Assembly: GCA_023055425.1 (NCBI GenBank)
Contig: JALGPY010000006.1
Location: 69,596,127-69,660,126 of the forward strand
Direction: 5' to 3'
Length of the DNA: 64,000 nucleotides
DNA from: Linanthus parryae
Taxonomy: Eukaryota > Streptophyta > Magnoliopsida > Ericales > Polemoniaceae
Shown piece after piece: positions 12,118-27,100 of this stretch; the stretch's first letter is position 1, and each line of letters starts with the position of its first letter. The notes under the pieces are model-generated. The model saw only the letters and a program-made list of their open reading frames with translations, made no database searches and had not been told where the DNA came from. Position numbers and translations under genes: made by a program.

Positions 12118-15100
12118 ATGGCGTCCACCGATGGCCTGGTGCCGATTACCAGGGCTTTCCTGTCCTCTTATTACGACAAGTATCCCTTCACTCCTCTCTC
12201 CGATGACGTCTCTCGCATTTCAGCTCAAGTCCTCTCCATGGCCAAGGATTTGTGCAAGGACGTCGCTCTGACCCAAGGTGGAGTCTCTAAAATACTCGAT
12301 ATTTTTGAGTGTGGGTTTTATTTGCTTTACTCTGGGGTTTCTGTCAATTTTGAATTTGCTTAGTGGGTTATGAGAGTTAGTAAAAGGGTTTGCATGTTTT
12401 GCGAAATCGTAGCACATTTGGAAGAGGTGAACTTCAGAACCCATATCTTCTTAATCCATGTATATTCAGTACTCTAAATGATCCTCATTGGTCTTATTCA
12501 ATGGAATTATTTCATTTGGGAAACAGGAACAGATATTAATTACAGTTTTCTTGACTCTCAGTAGTCAGTACTGTGAGTGCCCAATTGAAATGTTTTGAAC
12601 TTATCTATGGCTCAAAAGTTGCCGGTGGTGGTTTTTCAAGTTGATATAATGAAAAATTCAGTTCCGTGTTAGATTGATTGAGGAAGGATACAATGATCAT
12701 CCTCCCTGAAAAGCTCTGCGGTCTAGTTAGTTGACATTTCACAATTATATATGGCTGTGATGACTGTATTGACCACTCCCCCTACAGCTTTCAGCGGCAA
12801 AAGCCAGTGCAAGAAGCTGCTTTAGGGATTATGGAGTTGCAGGGTCAGAATCAGGGTGATTTGGCATCACTTTGGTCAGAGTATATTGTAATATCATTAG
12901 CTCTTAAGGTCGTGTTGTTGGAGTCTTGTAGTATCCCTACATTGTAACTTTTTTCTTATGAGTAATGGGGTTGTTTGGATGAGTTTTTTTTGAATTTGTT
13001 GGGATCTGTTGTTGATGTGAGGAGTGTTTGTGTGTGTTGCATACTTCTCCTCACCTCAACCACACACTCCAAAAGACTAATAACCAAAAAGTTACCTATC
13101 CAAACACCTCCAATTTATCCCTACATTGTACTTGCTGATGAGAAAAGCATAACTATGGATGATGAAAGGAAAGTTATGGAAATATTTTAAAGCTTCACAT
13201 AGAATTTTTCTAATGCACCGAGGTAATCTCTAACCAAAATTTGATGTGTCTGGATAGGTTGGAAGGTGTCTCCTAACTATAAGGCCAGGGATTTAAAATG
13301 TGAAAGTTTCTTTAGGTTTATCTAGATGACATTAGACCACTCATAAGGATGTGAATCCTATAATTATTTGGATCGTGGGAAGGAAGGAGCCTTGGTACTT
13401 ACAACAAGTTTATCTAAGCTGTAAAGTACTTGGTATAGGTGTATTAGCAGCCTTATTCAACCAAAAATTGATTAGATAAAGTCGTATTGATAGATACAAA
13501 TGTGTTAAAGTGGAAGAGAGACCATAGCTGCAATATGCTATTACATTTGTTTAGTGAACAAAAGGGATAAAGGTGAAGATGAACGCTTGCTGGATTTTTG
13601 GATTAGAGTTTGTAAGGGGCGGCTTGGTACACAATTGGTTTGGATTCTCTGTCTTCTTCTTTCTCTTCTTATCTATTCTATTTAAGTGTTCTTGACTATG
13701 TTGCACGGGTGCTTCTGATTGGTCGCGCACCCGCACCGGGTGCTTCTGGGTGCTTCGCGGGTGCTTGGGTGCTTTGTGGGTGCTTTGCGGGTGCTTTGTG
13801 GATAAGGCAGGGTCATTTTTGAAAGTTTTAGTTGAAAGTCTTTCAAATTCAAGTAAAATTTAACAAAGAAACGTGCATCTGTGCGAACACTTTTAACCCT
13901 TAGATTACTCATCTCTCCACAGCTAAGAACAACGATATGATGAGATTATACTATTGATATAGTAACCTTGTATCTTTGAATGTGTACGAATTTCTGTTCG
14001 ATTATAGTATGATCCCCATTATTGTCGTTATTATATTAGTATAATAGTATCACTAATAATATCAGATAAAAATATAAATACTGTGGCCGCACCCCCGCCG
14101 CACCCGCACCCTTGATTTTTGGGAATTTGCCGCACCCGCACCCAGTTCCCGAACCAGCACCCGCACCGCACCCGCACTCGTGCTACATAGGTTCTTGAGC
14201 TCAAGTCTTTGTACTTGGACCATTTTAGTTATTGAATTGAGTTTCAGTGTTTGGTTCGTCATCGCGTAATTACCATGAAATGAAAAATGACTCTCTATGC
14301 TCTTCTCTTTTGTTTGGCAACTGCATCTTGGTACTCTGCACTCATTGACTTGGAGGTGATTTAAGATATTTGTTCCAAGTAAATATTGCTAATTGAAGAA
14401 TATGTACTTTTAAACTAGGGTAAACATCATCCTTCCTATACCCGAAATAAAATTCTATGCAAGTCCACACTGTACAAAGAAGTACATCATTCGCAATCTG
14501 ATCTGATCTGATCTGATCTGATCTGATCCGTGCTCTATTATTCAGGTTACATGAGGAGTGGATTGGATTAGGACTGAGAAAATATCAATCTGTGCGGATC
14601 AGATCACATTACGAAATCATGTTGTTTCAAACTGCTACATCTGATTCCAACCATTCTTAGCTACATCTCGTATTTTCTACAACATTGGGGCATTTTAGAT
14701 ATGTAGTTTCTCTCCTCACCATAACTACACACTCTGAAAAAACCGAAAACCTAAACCTCCCAACATAATCAAAAAGTCCCTCGTTATTGGTTAGAATGTT
14801 GGCTTGTAGCAAGTACTGTGATTACTTGTATAATAATGTGATCAAAATTTTGTTAAATGGGCTATAAGATCTTACATACATGAATTTTAATAGTGTTGAT
14901 TAGCAATCAAATACTACATTTGTGTGTGTGATCTAATCATATTTGAACACATTCTCGACCAATATTTTTAATCCGTGGATTAAACCGATCCAATCTGTGG
15001 TGGAACATATTGGATGGGTTTGGTTTCTTTAGCCAGTTGATCCGTTAAGAATTGGATTTCTACCAGTCCGTAGACTACCCAACTGATTGCATTTGACTTC

Positions 15101-18100
15101 AGTCCCTGCCAATCAGATCCTTGTGTGCTTGTAAATGATACAACATTAAACATCCTTTCCTATTTTTGCACGTAGAAGTATATAACCAAATAGCCGACTG
15201 CAGCTTATGACTCTCTTTCTGGCGACTGATGGTCATACCTCATCAGCTTCTCAGACATCAATTCACTTCCATACTATGACTTAAACTCATGCTTGACAAA
15301 ATTGCTTTCAGGAGAAAGTTTGTTGGTACATGAAGCAGAATCCACCCCACCCCACAAAATTGATGAGAATATGTGGAAGAACAGAGAACAGCTCGAAGAA
15401 ATTCTCTACTTGCTAGACAGCTCGAAGTGGCCGAAAGTGGTTAGTTCTCTTGTTTGTATTTTATTTTTGTAGTATACAGCTTGCTTGAAGTCTGCTTTGC
15501 ATTTGTTCATCTTGCAATTACTTTTTTTGGCATCTTTAAGTTTAAGTGCTTACAAAAACATATGAGTTTTATATTCATCTTATTGCTGCAGATTCAACAA
15601 CCATCTACACCAGAATATGCAGAACTTGCTACTAGTTTAGCTGGATTTAGGGTCAAGTTTCAGAATACTCTAAAAGCATTAGAGTTTTTCCAGGCCAAGA
15701 ATTCTGACAATATTTTTAACACAGGTTTGTTCTTACTTTTCGCTTACGCTGTTTTGTTGGCCCTCATTATTAGCAAAAAGATACAGAAGTTAGTAAAATA
15801 TTCAGTTCCAATAGGTTATGCAAATGACCAGTTTTACAAAACATGCATCCTCTCTATATTTTAGCCAACTAGGAAATAGGATGGCAAAATTAAGTGTCTA
15901 TATCTCTCCTCTTATTCATTTCACGTTTGCATAATTTAACTACACATGATTATAAATTTTCAAACTAGGTTATATTATTGTAATAAACACTCAAAGTTAT
16001 ATGTTATGCAAAATTCAAAACATGTAAAACATACCTCATTCACCTCCCACTGCTGGAGGTGCTCTTACAAGTTCAGTCATTTCAAACCTATGGTGCAGTG
16101 AATAAATCTTATTGGTTTTTGGGTAAACTCTCTTCAAAGATCTCTTCTATTGGGATTCCTTACGATGCTTGCCTATGACAAATTCCCCTCTACCACAGTT
16201 CTATGTTTCGAGCTGTGGCTAAGAACTAGTACTTCGAACGAAAAAATTCTACAGGGCTGGTGTTCCATCCTAATTGTACCTTACCCCAGCACAAAAGCTA
16301 ATTACTAGACTGATGACTGGAACTTACTAGTTCTGATGACAACCAGCACACAGCAATTAGTTCTTATGTTGTCAGTATACATTTAGAGGAGAGATACTTT
16401 TTAGTCCGTATGTTATCAGAAGCTGTTTGGGTTATGCTAAAGTTTGTTCTGCGAGAATTTATAACTGAGACGTGGATTGTGGATAAAGCAAATTTACAAT
16501 GGTCAAAGTGGTATACAAGATCACGAAGACATATCTCCAGCAAGATAGGATATTGGAGACGTATGTGGGTCGGTTACTGGAAGGTTGTATTTCTTACTGT
16601 TCTAGTATTTTGGACTAGTGATTGACGATTTACTTTAGTCCCCACCAGAACTGCTGTTACTCCCAACTCCCGGCCCCTCTCTAGAAGCTGCTGCCTGCAC
16701 CATCGATCATCTCCAACAGCGATTTTTGTTTCCATTTCTTTTCCTTTCCTTCAGTTCCTTCCAACAATAAACAACAGCATTTCTGTCTCTGTGCGTGTTT
16801 TTGCTAATTATTTTGTCCACTGTAAATAAGTTTTGCTAATTGAGAAACTGGATTGAAACTGAAAAGTTTAGATAGGTATGACTAGTCAACAATTGAAAGC
16901 GTAGGTATCAAATCAGAGTTTCTGGCAAAACATAGGTACTGGCAACATGCACTGTCTTTTTATTTATCTTATTGAGGCAGAAAATATCTTATAATGGCCA
17001 AACTATTACTACTCAGGCGTTTTACGGTAAAATATTGGCAAGTCATATTTCTTTTGTGATATTAACAAGCTATGATGCACCCTTCTTCACTAGAATGATT
17101 TATTATTTTATTGTGAATGCTGCATGGGTTGCTTTGGGAAATAATGATGTTGTCAATGTCTGTATTTTCAGTTATGACCTATATGCCCCAAGATTTTCGA
17201 GGGACGTTGATCAGACAACAGAGGGAGCGGTCAGAGAGAAATAAGCAAGCTCAGGTTGAAGCTTTAGTTAGTGCAGGCGGAAGTATCCGGGATCGATATG
17301 CACTATTGTGGAACCAACAAATGGAGAGGTAGCCATTTATTTGCTGGATCGGATATAGACTGGATGAATCTTGTTTTAATGGCCCTTTATGAAATGTGTT
17401 CAGGAGGAGACAATTAGCTCAGCTTGGTTCTGCTGCAGGTGTCTACAAGACCCTTGTGAAGTATTTGGTAGGAGTGCCACAGGTATGTTTATTTTGTCTT
17501 GTTGTGTTAAATGAACTGTAAAATGTAGCTTTCCTGTATCAATCTCTTAGATTTTTTCTTTTGGTTTTCCCGGAAAATAAAACAATGTCATAACAAAGAG
17601 TAGTTGGTGTTCCACAATTTAAAGGCTCTTCATCTAGCTTGTCTTATGACTTGTAGTTGGTTGGGATAGTCTTTTTATTTATCAATGAATTTGTGAGTTA
17701 TAAAGATGAGTTAACTCTAAAGATGTGTGATATACTGATGGTAGCTATATATTGGCTGTTTGCATTCTAAAAGTAATAATGTTTAGGTTAACCGTATCCT
17801 TATGCTTCTTGGTTCAGGTTCTACTGGATTTCATTCGGCAAATTAATGATGATCAGGGGTATTTTCTGGTCCCTCTTCCCTTTTTAAAATGCCTGATGCA
17901 TGTGAACGGTTTAACACATTTATCCACTGATCATAACTTATTATTAGGCCCATGGAAGAGCAAAGACATCGGTATGGGCCACCTTTGTACAGTCTTACAG
18001 CAATGGTTCTAAGTATTCGGCTATTTATTTCTCTGTCACTGGGACGATTTGAAGCTGGAAAACTGTAAGACGTCACACAAATAATTTATATTTTTTGAGG

Positions 18101-21100
18101 TTTTAAGATGCAAGTTGCATATCAGTATAACTACTCTGGTTGAGTGATAATTTTCATTCAATTAATGCACTGGTGGGGGTTTATGTTGTGGTTGTATAAT
18201 GTCCTTCTCACTCCCATTTTTCCTAAGCAGAGAGAAGAATCAAGTAGCTATTTTGGAGCAAGCGGTTAATGCGTATACCTCTGAGTTTGAAAGATTCCTC
18301 AAATTTATCGGGTTCTCTCTCTAACTCCGTGCTCCTTGTGTTTGACTTCCTTTAGGCATCTCTTTTGGTAGTGAATATATTGTTATGTTAATGCTTTACT
18401 ACTTTACAATCAACCCATTGTTTCCATCGCAGAGTGACATTTTCAGTATCTCTTGAAGTATTACACGTTTTGTTGGAACTTGTATTGATTTAGAAAGAAT
18501 ATGTTTTCAACATAGGATCAGTGTACACTCTATATAGACCGCATGATGTGGGATTGTCTAATCTTAATACGAAACCTGATACTAATTTGAAGGCCCGCTA
18601 AACCTGCAAAAATTGAGAAATCACACTAGTAGAATTTGACTTAAGTTTTGTCAAAGATCAGGATCTACTAAGAAAAAGAAATTCACCTTGCTGCAAAAAT
18701 GAACCCAGCATCTTCATATTTGCAGAATCACCTTTTGAACAATCACATTCAATTGGTTTGATACAAGGCAAGATTGTCATACATTAAAGGAATCTAATTT
18801 GGGAATTACCCTCGAAATTTGAACCTTAGCATGATTATGGCTTACAAGGGCCACACCACTAAGCAACTGTCCAACCATCAAGCTGAATGACCACGGACAT
18901 TTAGTTGTCGGTTGCTAAAATCCTTTCATGCATGTGGTGCTTGAGGCAAGAATGTGTACTTTCATGGGTGCACTTTCCTCTCCGACTTTCAAGGATACGA
19001 TTCATCTCCATCATTACGTAAGAGAGAATAAATGGATTCCAAGGTGTGAGTTGCAGTCTATCTCTATTAATTGGCATCCTTTCCTTCCTATTTATCGTGA
19101 CTTATGTTGCGTAGGTGTTTTTAAATTTAGTTACTCTCCTATTAGCTCTCTGGTTTCGTTAATTAATCAGCCATTTTGCTGTTGCAGAGAGGTCTTTGCA
19201 AATTCTCCTTTCTTCATTACAGCAGAGGCTGCTGGGGCAGTTGAAGGGAGGCAAGTATTTCTTGTTAGATGATTTGTACTTATTTTTGACAACAATTGGA
19301 GAAAGAACTGCGGGATCACTATTTCATTGCTTTATTCTTCAGGAAATACGATGACTATAAAGAAGTAAGCATTCCTGCTGGGAAGACTCATGAGGTCAGT
19401 CTTGTATATTGCTTCGACCTATATTTTCTTAATTTGAGGGTGACGAGTTTTATGTATATTTCTTCCGTAGTTGCATTTTACATTGCTATGGGGGTGTTTC
19501 TTGACTGGAGGCTATTTAAATATCTCAGTTTCACATGTAGTCCTTTTGCTTTCTGGAAGAACGAACTGGAAGCATTAGTTTGAGTTAGTTCAAGGGTGGT
19601 GAAATGACGTCCTCAGAGAAATCTTCTCAAGTGACTCTCCTCATTTATATAATATAAACACATCTAGGTTGCTCGTGATTTTGGAGAATTTGGGGTGGTT
19701 AGATAGGTAGTTCCTTTATTAAGCATATATAGTTGTCACTGCAAATTAGTATTACGTGAAAGGAAATAGCTATTAGCATACAAGCTGAACGTACACAAAT
19801 TTATGGACTGTATTGGACTCTCCTTCATGAACAATAACGACGCTATACCACACTTTTTATGTTAATTATATAAATACATTGAAAAGGTATATGTGTGTGT
19901 GTGTGTGTGTGAATCATGGGTCCCTGAAATTGTGCGATTTGCTATGGCTCGTCAAGGAGTGTTCAGCAGAAAACCTTATCACAAATGTCTGTGACCATTA
20001 CAAATACTTTATTCTGGGGAAGTGTGATCTATGCCCAATGAGGGAAGTTTATGGGACTTAAGCTTGAGAACCATCAATTGGAACCTTTAGCTGACATTTA
20101 AAACTTATATGAGGGGTGGGGTTTCTCACTAGCATTTGGACTGCGATGGATTCCTGTAACTTCCTCATATTACCGTTGATTTTTTCAGTCTAACCTCTGG
20201 TGTTCCTTCAACTTTTCTATCTTGAATGAAAAAAATTAGTAATAGAGAGCGATGAACTCTGATTAAGTGCTACAAACTTTCATTTGCTAACTGAGAATTG
20301 CAGCCATTGGTGCTTCATGTAGCATTTTGCTGTATTTCTCTATCTGGTTACGTAGTTTATTCCATCACTCATTTTTTTTTATTGAAGTGCTTTCGGATAT
20401 GGAAAGGGAGGAAGGAGTTTAAAAGTTTCTGGTAAATTGAAGCTGTTAACGGCTTCAAGTCTTATTTCTTTTTAGCAATGCATTTGGAAGAAGCGACCTT
20501 CCGGGGACGTTATATCAGAAATTTTCATCTCTGCTTTAGTTGTAAGTAATTTGCTAAATGATATGATGGTGTAATTACTAAAGTAATTGCTAATATATGA
20601 AGTGCAAGTCTCATGTCCAGTCCTGTCGTCAGTCTCATTATTGACCTTTGGTGCCGTTTGTACTAAATGTTTGTTTCTTCTGAGTTTACTGTAAGACAAT
20701 GAACGTAAAAAGGAATGGTAAGCAGGAGATACACACAAATTCGGACGCCCTAATCTGCTCCCTTCATCCCATTTGACTGTTTTCCTTTCCTAAAATGGAA
20801 TTAGGATCTCCCAAAATGAGTGTTCTACTACCCAAAAAGTTACTTCTCACTTAAATTCACTCTTTTTTCAACATTTACTTTTCCACTTCTCAATAAAGTA
20901 CCCCATGAAATGACATTTTAGTAATCTACCAAGTCAAAAGCAGTTCCTCAAACACCGTGAAACGTCCACCCGAACCCGAACCCTCATTTTGGGACAGAGG
21001 GAGTATATAATAAGATAAACTGGAAATTTTAGCTAACATATTAAGTTTAAAAAAATATTTATATTGATGTAATCTAAGGTGAAATAAATAGGGTAATTGA

Positions 21101-24100
21101 CGCAAACCACCCCTGAGGTATGAGCATTTACTAGCTTACTACCCTGAGGTTTGGGCATTACCAAGAACCACCCTTCTTTAAGTCAAACATGTGTCAGAAA
21201 CCACCCCTCCATCCGAGTAACAGGTGAGGGACCATGCCTAATCATTTTGTTGACCTTTTTACCCTCTTAAAAGATAATCGACTACATTACCCCTACTCCA
21301 CTCTCTCTTGTTCTTCTTCCATTGTTTACAACATATTTTTCGTGATGAAAACAATCACACCACCGACGCCAACCCAAACAACACTGCTCTCTCTTTTCGT
21401 CATCCTTGCTGCCATAACCACCAACACAAACTACACATCAAGAACCAACCCCACCTCCATCAACACAACGTAGCGCCCCAATCCGACCCGGACATTTATC
21501 ACAATCGACCACCAAGAATTCGGGTGATTGAACAGTCACACCGTGGCAGACCAAATCGCCACTCCAGCAAGACCATGAAGCGACACCCTCCAGCTCTCGG
21601 TCTCCACCTGAGCACCACTGCGAATCAGTCCATAGCCGCTTTCTCTCCCTCACACCCTCAACCCGCATCGCCGAACCAACCGCAAACAAACCCAAATGAA
21701 CGAACCTCCAAGCCCCGAAATCAACATAGCTAAATCGAACAAGAACTACTTGAAAAGCCACGGCCAAATTGAACAAGAATCAACTGCATTCGCCGGCCAG
21801 GACCCTCGTTCACAACCTCCATCTATCCTCCTAATAGGTGAAGTTTTCCGTACTCCAATTTGGGGCTCAATTCTGTACATGCTCAATTAGGGTTTTTGTA
21901 CTCCTCTATGGGTTTTATTTGAGAGAGAGAGAGAGGCTCTGGTTGGGTCTAAAATTGGGTTCTAGGTTTGAGTTTGAGAGCGAGAGGTAGTGATGCTGAT
22001 CGTGGGAGCAGTGGTAGTAGTTGGAGGTGGCGGTAGTGACCTTGTAATCTTCTTCTTCCACCACTTCCGCCACCACCACTGCTGTCGGCGATTCCAGATC
22101 CTCCACCTCCCCCTTCGGACTGGTGGTTTTGGTGGTTGCAACTTGCAACATCATGGTATTGTTGGTGAAGATAGAAGACTCAAAGAGAGAGAAATAGATT
22201 GTTGGTGAAAAAGCAGGTAGTAAATGTCGTTAAGTACGGAGTCTAAAACTGACATTTTATTGTTCTGTTAATCTCCATTAATCCCAAGGCTGGTTCCTGG
22301 TAATTCCAAACCTCAGGGTAGTGGACTGGTAAATGCCCATACCTCAGGGGTGGTTTGTGTCATTTAACCAAATAAATATCAGAATTTACCGATTTCAAAA
22401 TAAATAAAGTCTACTCAAAGAAACATGACATTATGGCACGATTCAAGCATGGTTTTGAAAAATGGGTGTAAAGTCCCTTACGTAACGGAATCGGCAGAGG
22501 CTGAGTCCGGTGCACTTAACATGAATTGGATTCACGGCTATAACGGCCAATACCGTGAAAAAACAGCCAATACGTGTAAATATGCGCATGTAAAGAAAGA
22601 AAAAAGCGGGGGAGAATAGAAAGATGATTCTATATTTGTATCCACAATAATTGAGTGAATAGATTTAGTATACCGTATGTGTCAACGATGAACATCTAAA
22701 ATCCCTAATTTTCCAGGAAGACAGAAGCCCCAATTCCACTGGAGAAATCCCTAAATATTTTTTAGCAACAAACTTCCAAATTGAGGGGATAGAAAGAGAG
22801 AATCAGTCCAACACTTCTCCTGTTTCACCCATCGAATTTGCAACCTCAGAGTTCTGTTTGCGCACTCGTCATAGGCTCATAGCCCCGTCGGTCAAGCGGT
22901 CAAGCCACCAAGAAATCTAGTTCTCTCCCTCCCCCCTGCTGTCTGTGAGTTTCTCTTCGTCATCTCCCTTTGCTTTGCTTTGCTTCTTCCTTCTTCTTCG
23001 TCTCTCACTTCTCTTTCCTTCTGTAATACATTCCTAACGAAAAGATTGGCTGATTCTCCTACTAACGAAAGTTCAGGGTTGGGAGTCCGTATTCAGCTTT
23101 TGTGAAAAAAACAACAATTATTAATAAAAAATTAAGAATTTGGAAAAGATATAAACTAAACAAAACCTAACTCTCTCTCTCTCTCTTCCCCCTTCTTCGG
23201 CAACCACCACCGCCGCAGTTGTCTTCTCTGGCCATTTCCACCGCCTTAGTCATCGTCTTCCACTCCGGCCACCACAAACCACCCCATCTCTCTCCCCGAT
23301 ATGCTTTGTCCTTAATCTTTCTTCACCGGCGTCCTCTTCTTCTTCAATTCCGGTCGGCGACCACCACCATTCCTACCACTTGCCCTCTCTCAATACCAAA
23401 CCAACACAAATTTGGAGCCACAATGATGAAATTCCAAGCTATTGTGGGCGATGAAACCGAGAAATCATCACTTGGCTTCACCTAATAAATCGAGTCTTCG
23501 TTTCTCGGCTTCACAAAGACCCATAAAATCCTTTGATCCAAGCGTTTCTGAATTTGACAACTTATTTCCTACCCGAGAACGGCACCTTCCACATGAAAAA
23601 AAAAAAACGATTTTGACAACTTGTCATCATGTAACATCCTCACAGTAGGTCATAATGGTTCAAACGTGCAAGATTATGGTTGTAGGAATCGATTTCTCCG
23701 TGATTTGGTTGGTGAGAGCTTAAACTTTAGGAGAGAGAGAGTTGTATGTTCATCCATGGGAAGAGTAGTCAATTTCCCCCTTCATCTCTATTTGACTTTG
23801 GTTAATTTACAGAAACTATCCCCATATTTTTGTAGATGGGCAACTAGCACCCTCACTGTTTGCAAATCATCGGGAGATTAACGAGCTGTGACATTGAGTT
23901 GAAAATACATTATTGCCCATTGATGTTTATCGTATTTCTAATTACTGCCCATGTTTCCTTCAGATCGACCTCTTCCCCCATCTCTCCTTCCATTGTGGGT
24001 GTGTCCTCCATTGTTCTCAGCCACCATTACCTAATATACCACTGACCAACCACCGCCTCCATTCAACCCAACCACCTCTCGACGAACAGATGTCATTGGT

Positions 24101-27100
24101 GCCAACAAAACCACCCATGAATGTCCGTCGAACATCAACCTGGAACTCTAATAAAAAACCATAGCAAGCACCACTACTACCAAAACCAATCGAGACCCAC
24201 CCTTAACCTGTTCGCCTTAAGTGAAATCCATACAAATCAGACGGACACATGTGGATGATTAATAACAAATCCAATCACATTCGCTGATTACCTCTCTCCC
24301 TCTCTCACTCAAATTATTTCTCGCTGGCTTTTTGTTGTCTACCATTGCCGGAACCTACTTCTTGATGATCTGCAAATAGTAAGGGTACCGCCGTACCGGT
24401 TTCCTATTTACTAAAACATGGCATAGTTTATGTAAAGTACCCTCTGACTTAGTCAGAAAAAAAACCTTATCTTTATTTGTAAAATATAATTTCAGTACTG
24501 ATCTTATTTATGAGAAACTGGTTATTCAGTGTTTGGGTGTCACTTAGCCGAGATACTTGCCTCTTCTAATGATTGAAGCCAATATTAGATGAGAATATAT
24601 AATGTGTGGACTTATTTTCCGTTTCTCAATCATCCTTCTTTGTGTTTGATGACAAGATTTTCTCTCTACATCTAGACATTTCGGCACGTCTCATATTAGT
24701 CAGTGTCGTACGTGTCAGTAAAACGAGATGACAAACTGTATCGATTGTTAGTGCTATCTGTGTAGGAATGAACTCAAGATTGATGATTCAGAAGAATAGG
24801 AATAAGACCTGTGTTGTTTTTATAGTTAATAATTTAGGCGCATTCTTAGTTTTGGACGTTCAATTACAGCATACTGTCCTTGCAATAGTCATACATCATT
24901 CACCTCCATTGCATTTGCATCTGTCTCTAAATCTTGAGAGCATCAGATAATACTGTATGTCCCTGATTTATATGCAGTGTGCATGCTGGTGGCAAGCACC
25001 TCACCCTTCTTTTTTATTCTCCAAGGTTTACTTAGCTTCAGGATCAATATATGTTACTGTGAAGATGGTTGTTCTTTTTGGAACATTATGTGCTGTGCAC
25101 TTCTAGTTTTATTGACTGCTCGTTGATCTCTATGAAGTCTTTATTAGATATGCCTGATCAATGTGTTGTTTTTTGGTTCATCCAGGTTTCATTGACCGTG
25201 GAATCAATAAACTCGTATATAGCTTGGGATTTCTCCCTGTTGCCTGGCAAAGTAAACATGGTAATGCTCACATCTCCTCTTGATTGCGTCTATTTGATGA
25301 ACATTTTCCTTCTATTATCTTGTGTATTGGGCGTGCTTTCCTATTCAGTGAATACACTTATTTTGATAAGATAAAAAGACGACTGTGACTAGGTTTGTCA
25401 GATGTGTGGAGATTGTCGTACTCTATTTGAACTTTCTTCTTACATCTTGAAGTCCCATAGGATGATGTGGTAATTCAAAGATTATTCATTGGAAGCATGA
25501 TCAGTGTACTTTCAACCTTAAATTGTGTGATGCTTTTCTCTGTTCCTAGAATTTTAGTATAGATGCTTAAACTTTGTATGGATTATGGAAGCAATGAACT
25601 CAAAGTAGATGGCGTGTCATAATTGAAACAAAATTGTACGTAGTGATGGTCCTGTAATGGTCTTCTGTTTCCATGCTACTCGAAGGAGATATCAGCAAGC
25701 CCTTCCATCTTTTATCTGTTGAATTCGAGCCTCACACACTACTTTGTAAATATTTTGGTGAAGAAACTTGTATCAGAAAACTGTGCAAGGAGGATTGATC
25801 TAGGATACACATCACACACAGTGAAGGCTTGAAGCTAAAATCAAAAGCAAGAAATGGGAGGTTCCATGGTCTGATTTAAAGAAATGTCATTATGGCTGCT
25901 CTATGAAAATCCTAAAAATGAAGTTCTGGCTGAAGCAATTACCCTTATAGGAGATGACCAAATTATCCGAGTGGATCATAAATCGATCTTCCATTTTTGC
26001 AACCCCAAGTCCAAATCAAGGTTACCAGGACTGGAGATTGTTGTGGCATGTGTTACGGGTATGGGATCATGGTACACGAGGCTAGCTGGTTCACGGTACG
26101 CTAGGGGTAGGCTTCTTCAGATCGCCAAGATGAATCAAAATTCGCTTGTCTGGTTCACTGTTCGATTTTCGGAACATTTTCTTAGAAAAAATTGAATATA
26201 TATATATATATATATATACACATGCTTTTGGTAATACCCACGAACTTAAATATTTTCGGAACATTTTAGTAAAAACAACTTAAATATTTGTCAAAAATCT
26301 CCTACAGACTTAGATTTTTAATCTAATCACAATGTTTAAACATTAAAACGTTTTTATAAACTTATATATGCGTTTTATAATACCCAATTCTATTTTGTAA
26401 CAAAAAATTATGTATTTATGAGATGCCGTGGATTATTTGGGGAAACAAACTCTATTTTTGCTACTTCAAAAGCCAAAATTAACTAATAAAACCCACTAAT
26501 TACAAAAGTAGTCCACTAATAGAGTTATGAACCCACGTGAGTAGCTACTAACATTCCCACAAAATCCACCATTAACGTTCCTCAGTATCTAATATTCTTC
26601 CGAGAAAGAAACATCGTCAATATCCATTGTTCGTCTTTGTCAATATCCTCCTTCAGTTCTTCATCTATCCTCCCTATTTGTCTGCCGGAAATCAACTGAA
26701 CGACGACAAAATGTAAGTACATAGTTTATTTTAATTGGTAGTCGTTGCCATCGTAGTGTGTCATGTTCTTCAAATCACTTAAAATGGCGATGTGACTTGT
26801 GAATTTGATCATACGATCTAGATAGGGAATTGCTGCCACTTTAGCGATTTTTTGTATCCCTGGTCTGAATGTCACAACACTACCAACTATGCGTGTCAAT
26901 GAGCCGGGTCAGACCCCGACCCGACCCGCATAAATCCGGCCTGACTAAACCCAGTTCGGTGAGCCACCCGTCTGACCCGACCCTACTAAAACCCATGAAA
27001 TTCTGACCCGACCCAACCCGACCATCGAGACCTTTTAACGGATCCAGGCCCGTCCTAACTGTACTCCTTTCCATACTAGTGAGAGTAAAAGATTTACCCT

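Noticed and set aside
14690..14775. A second Tourist-like MITE related to 12967-13111
   Set aside because: Only a right-half similarity (tctcctcacc...acacactc) was seen, with no matching left end or duplication.
15454..15864. A separate small membrane protein of 136 aa
   Set aside because: The frame is exon 3 of the GOLD gene extended through introns 2 and 3; its hydrophobic ends are translated intron.
21234..22208. Short proline- or histidine-rich frames on both strands
   Set aside because: They are in the interior of a Mutator-like element, overlap each other on opposite strands and have no recognisable domain.
23790..23880. End of another Mutator-like element (ttaatttacagaaactatcccc)
   Set aside because: The style fits, but no inverted partner or 9-bp duplication was found in the intron.
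22430..24430. A transposon bounded by catggttttgaaaa and actaaaacatg
   Set aside because: The inverted ends match only weakly and the flanking bases show no target duplication.
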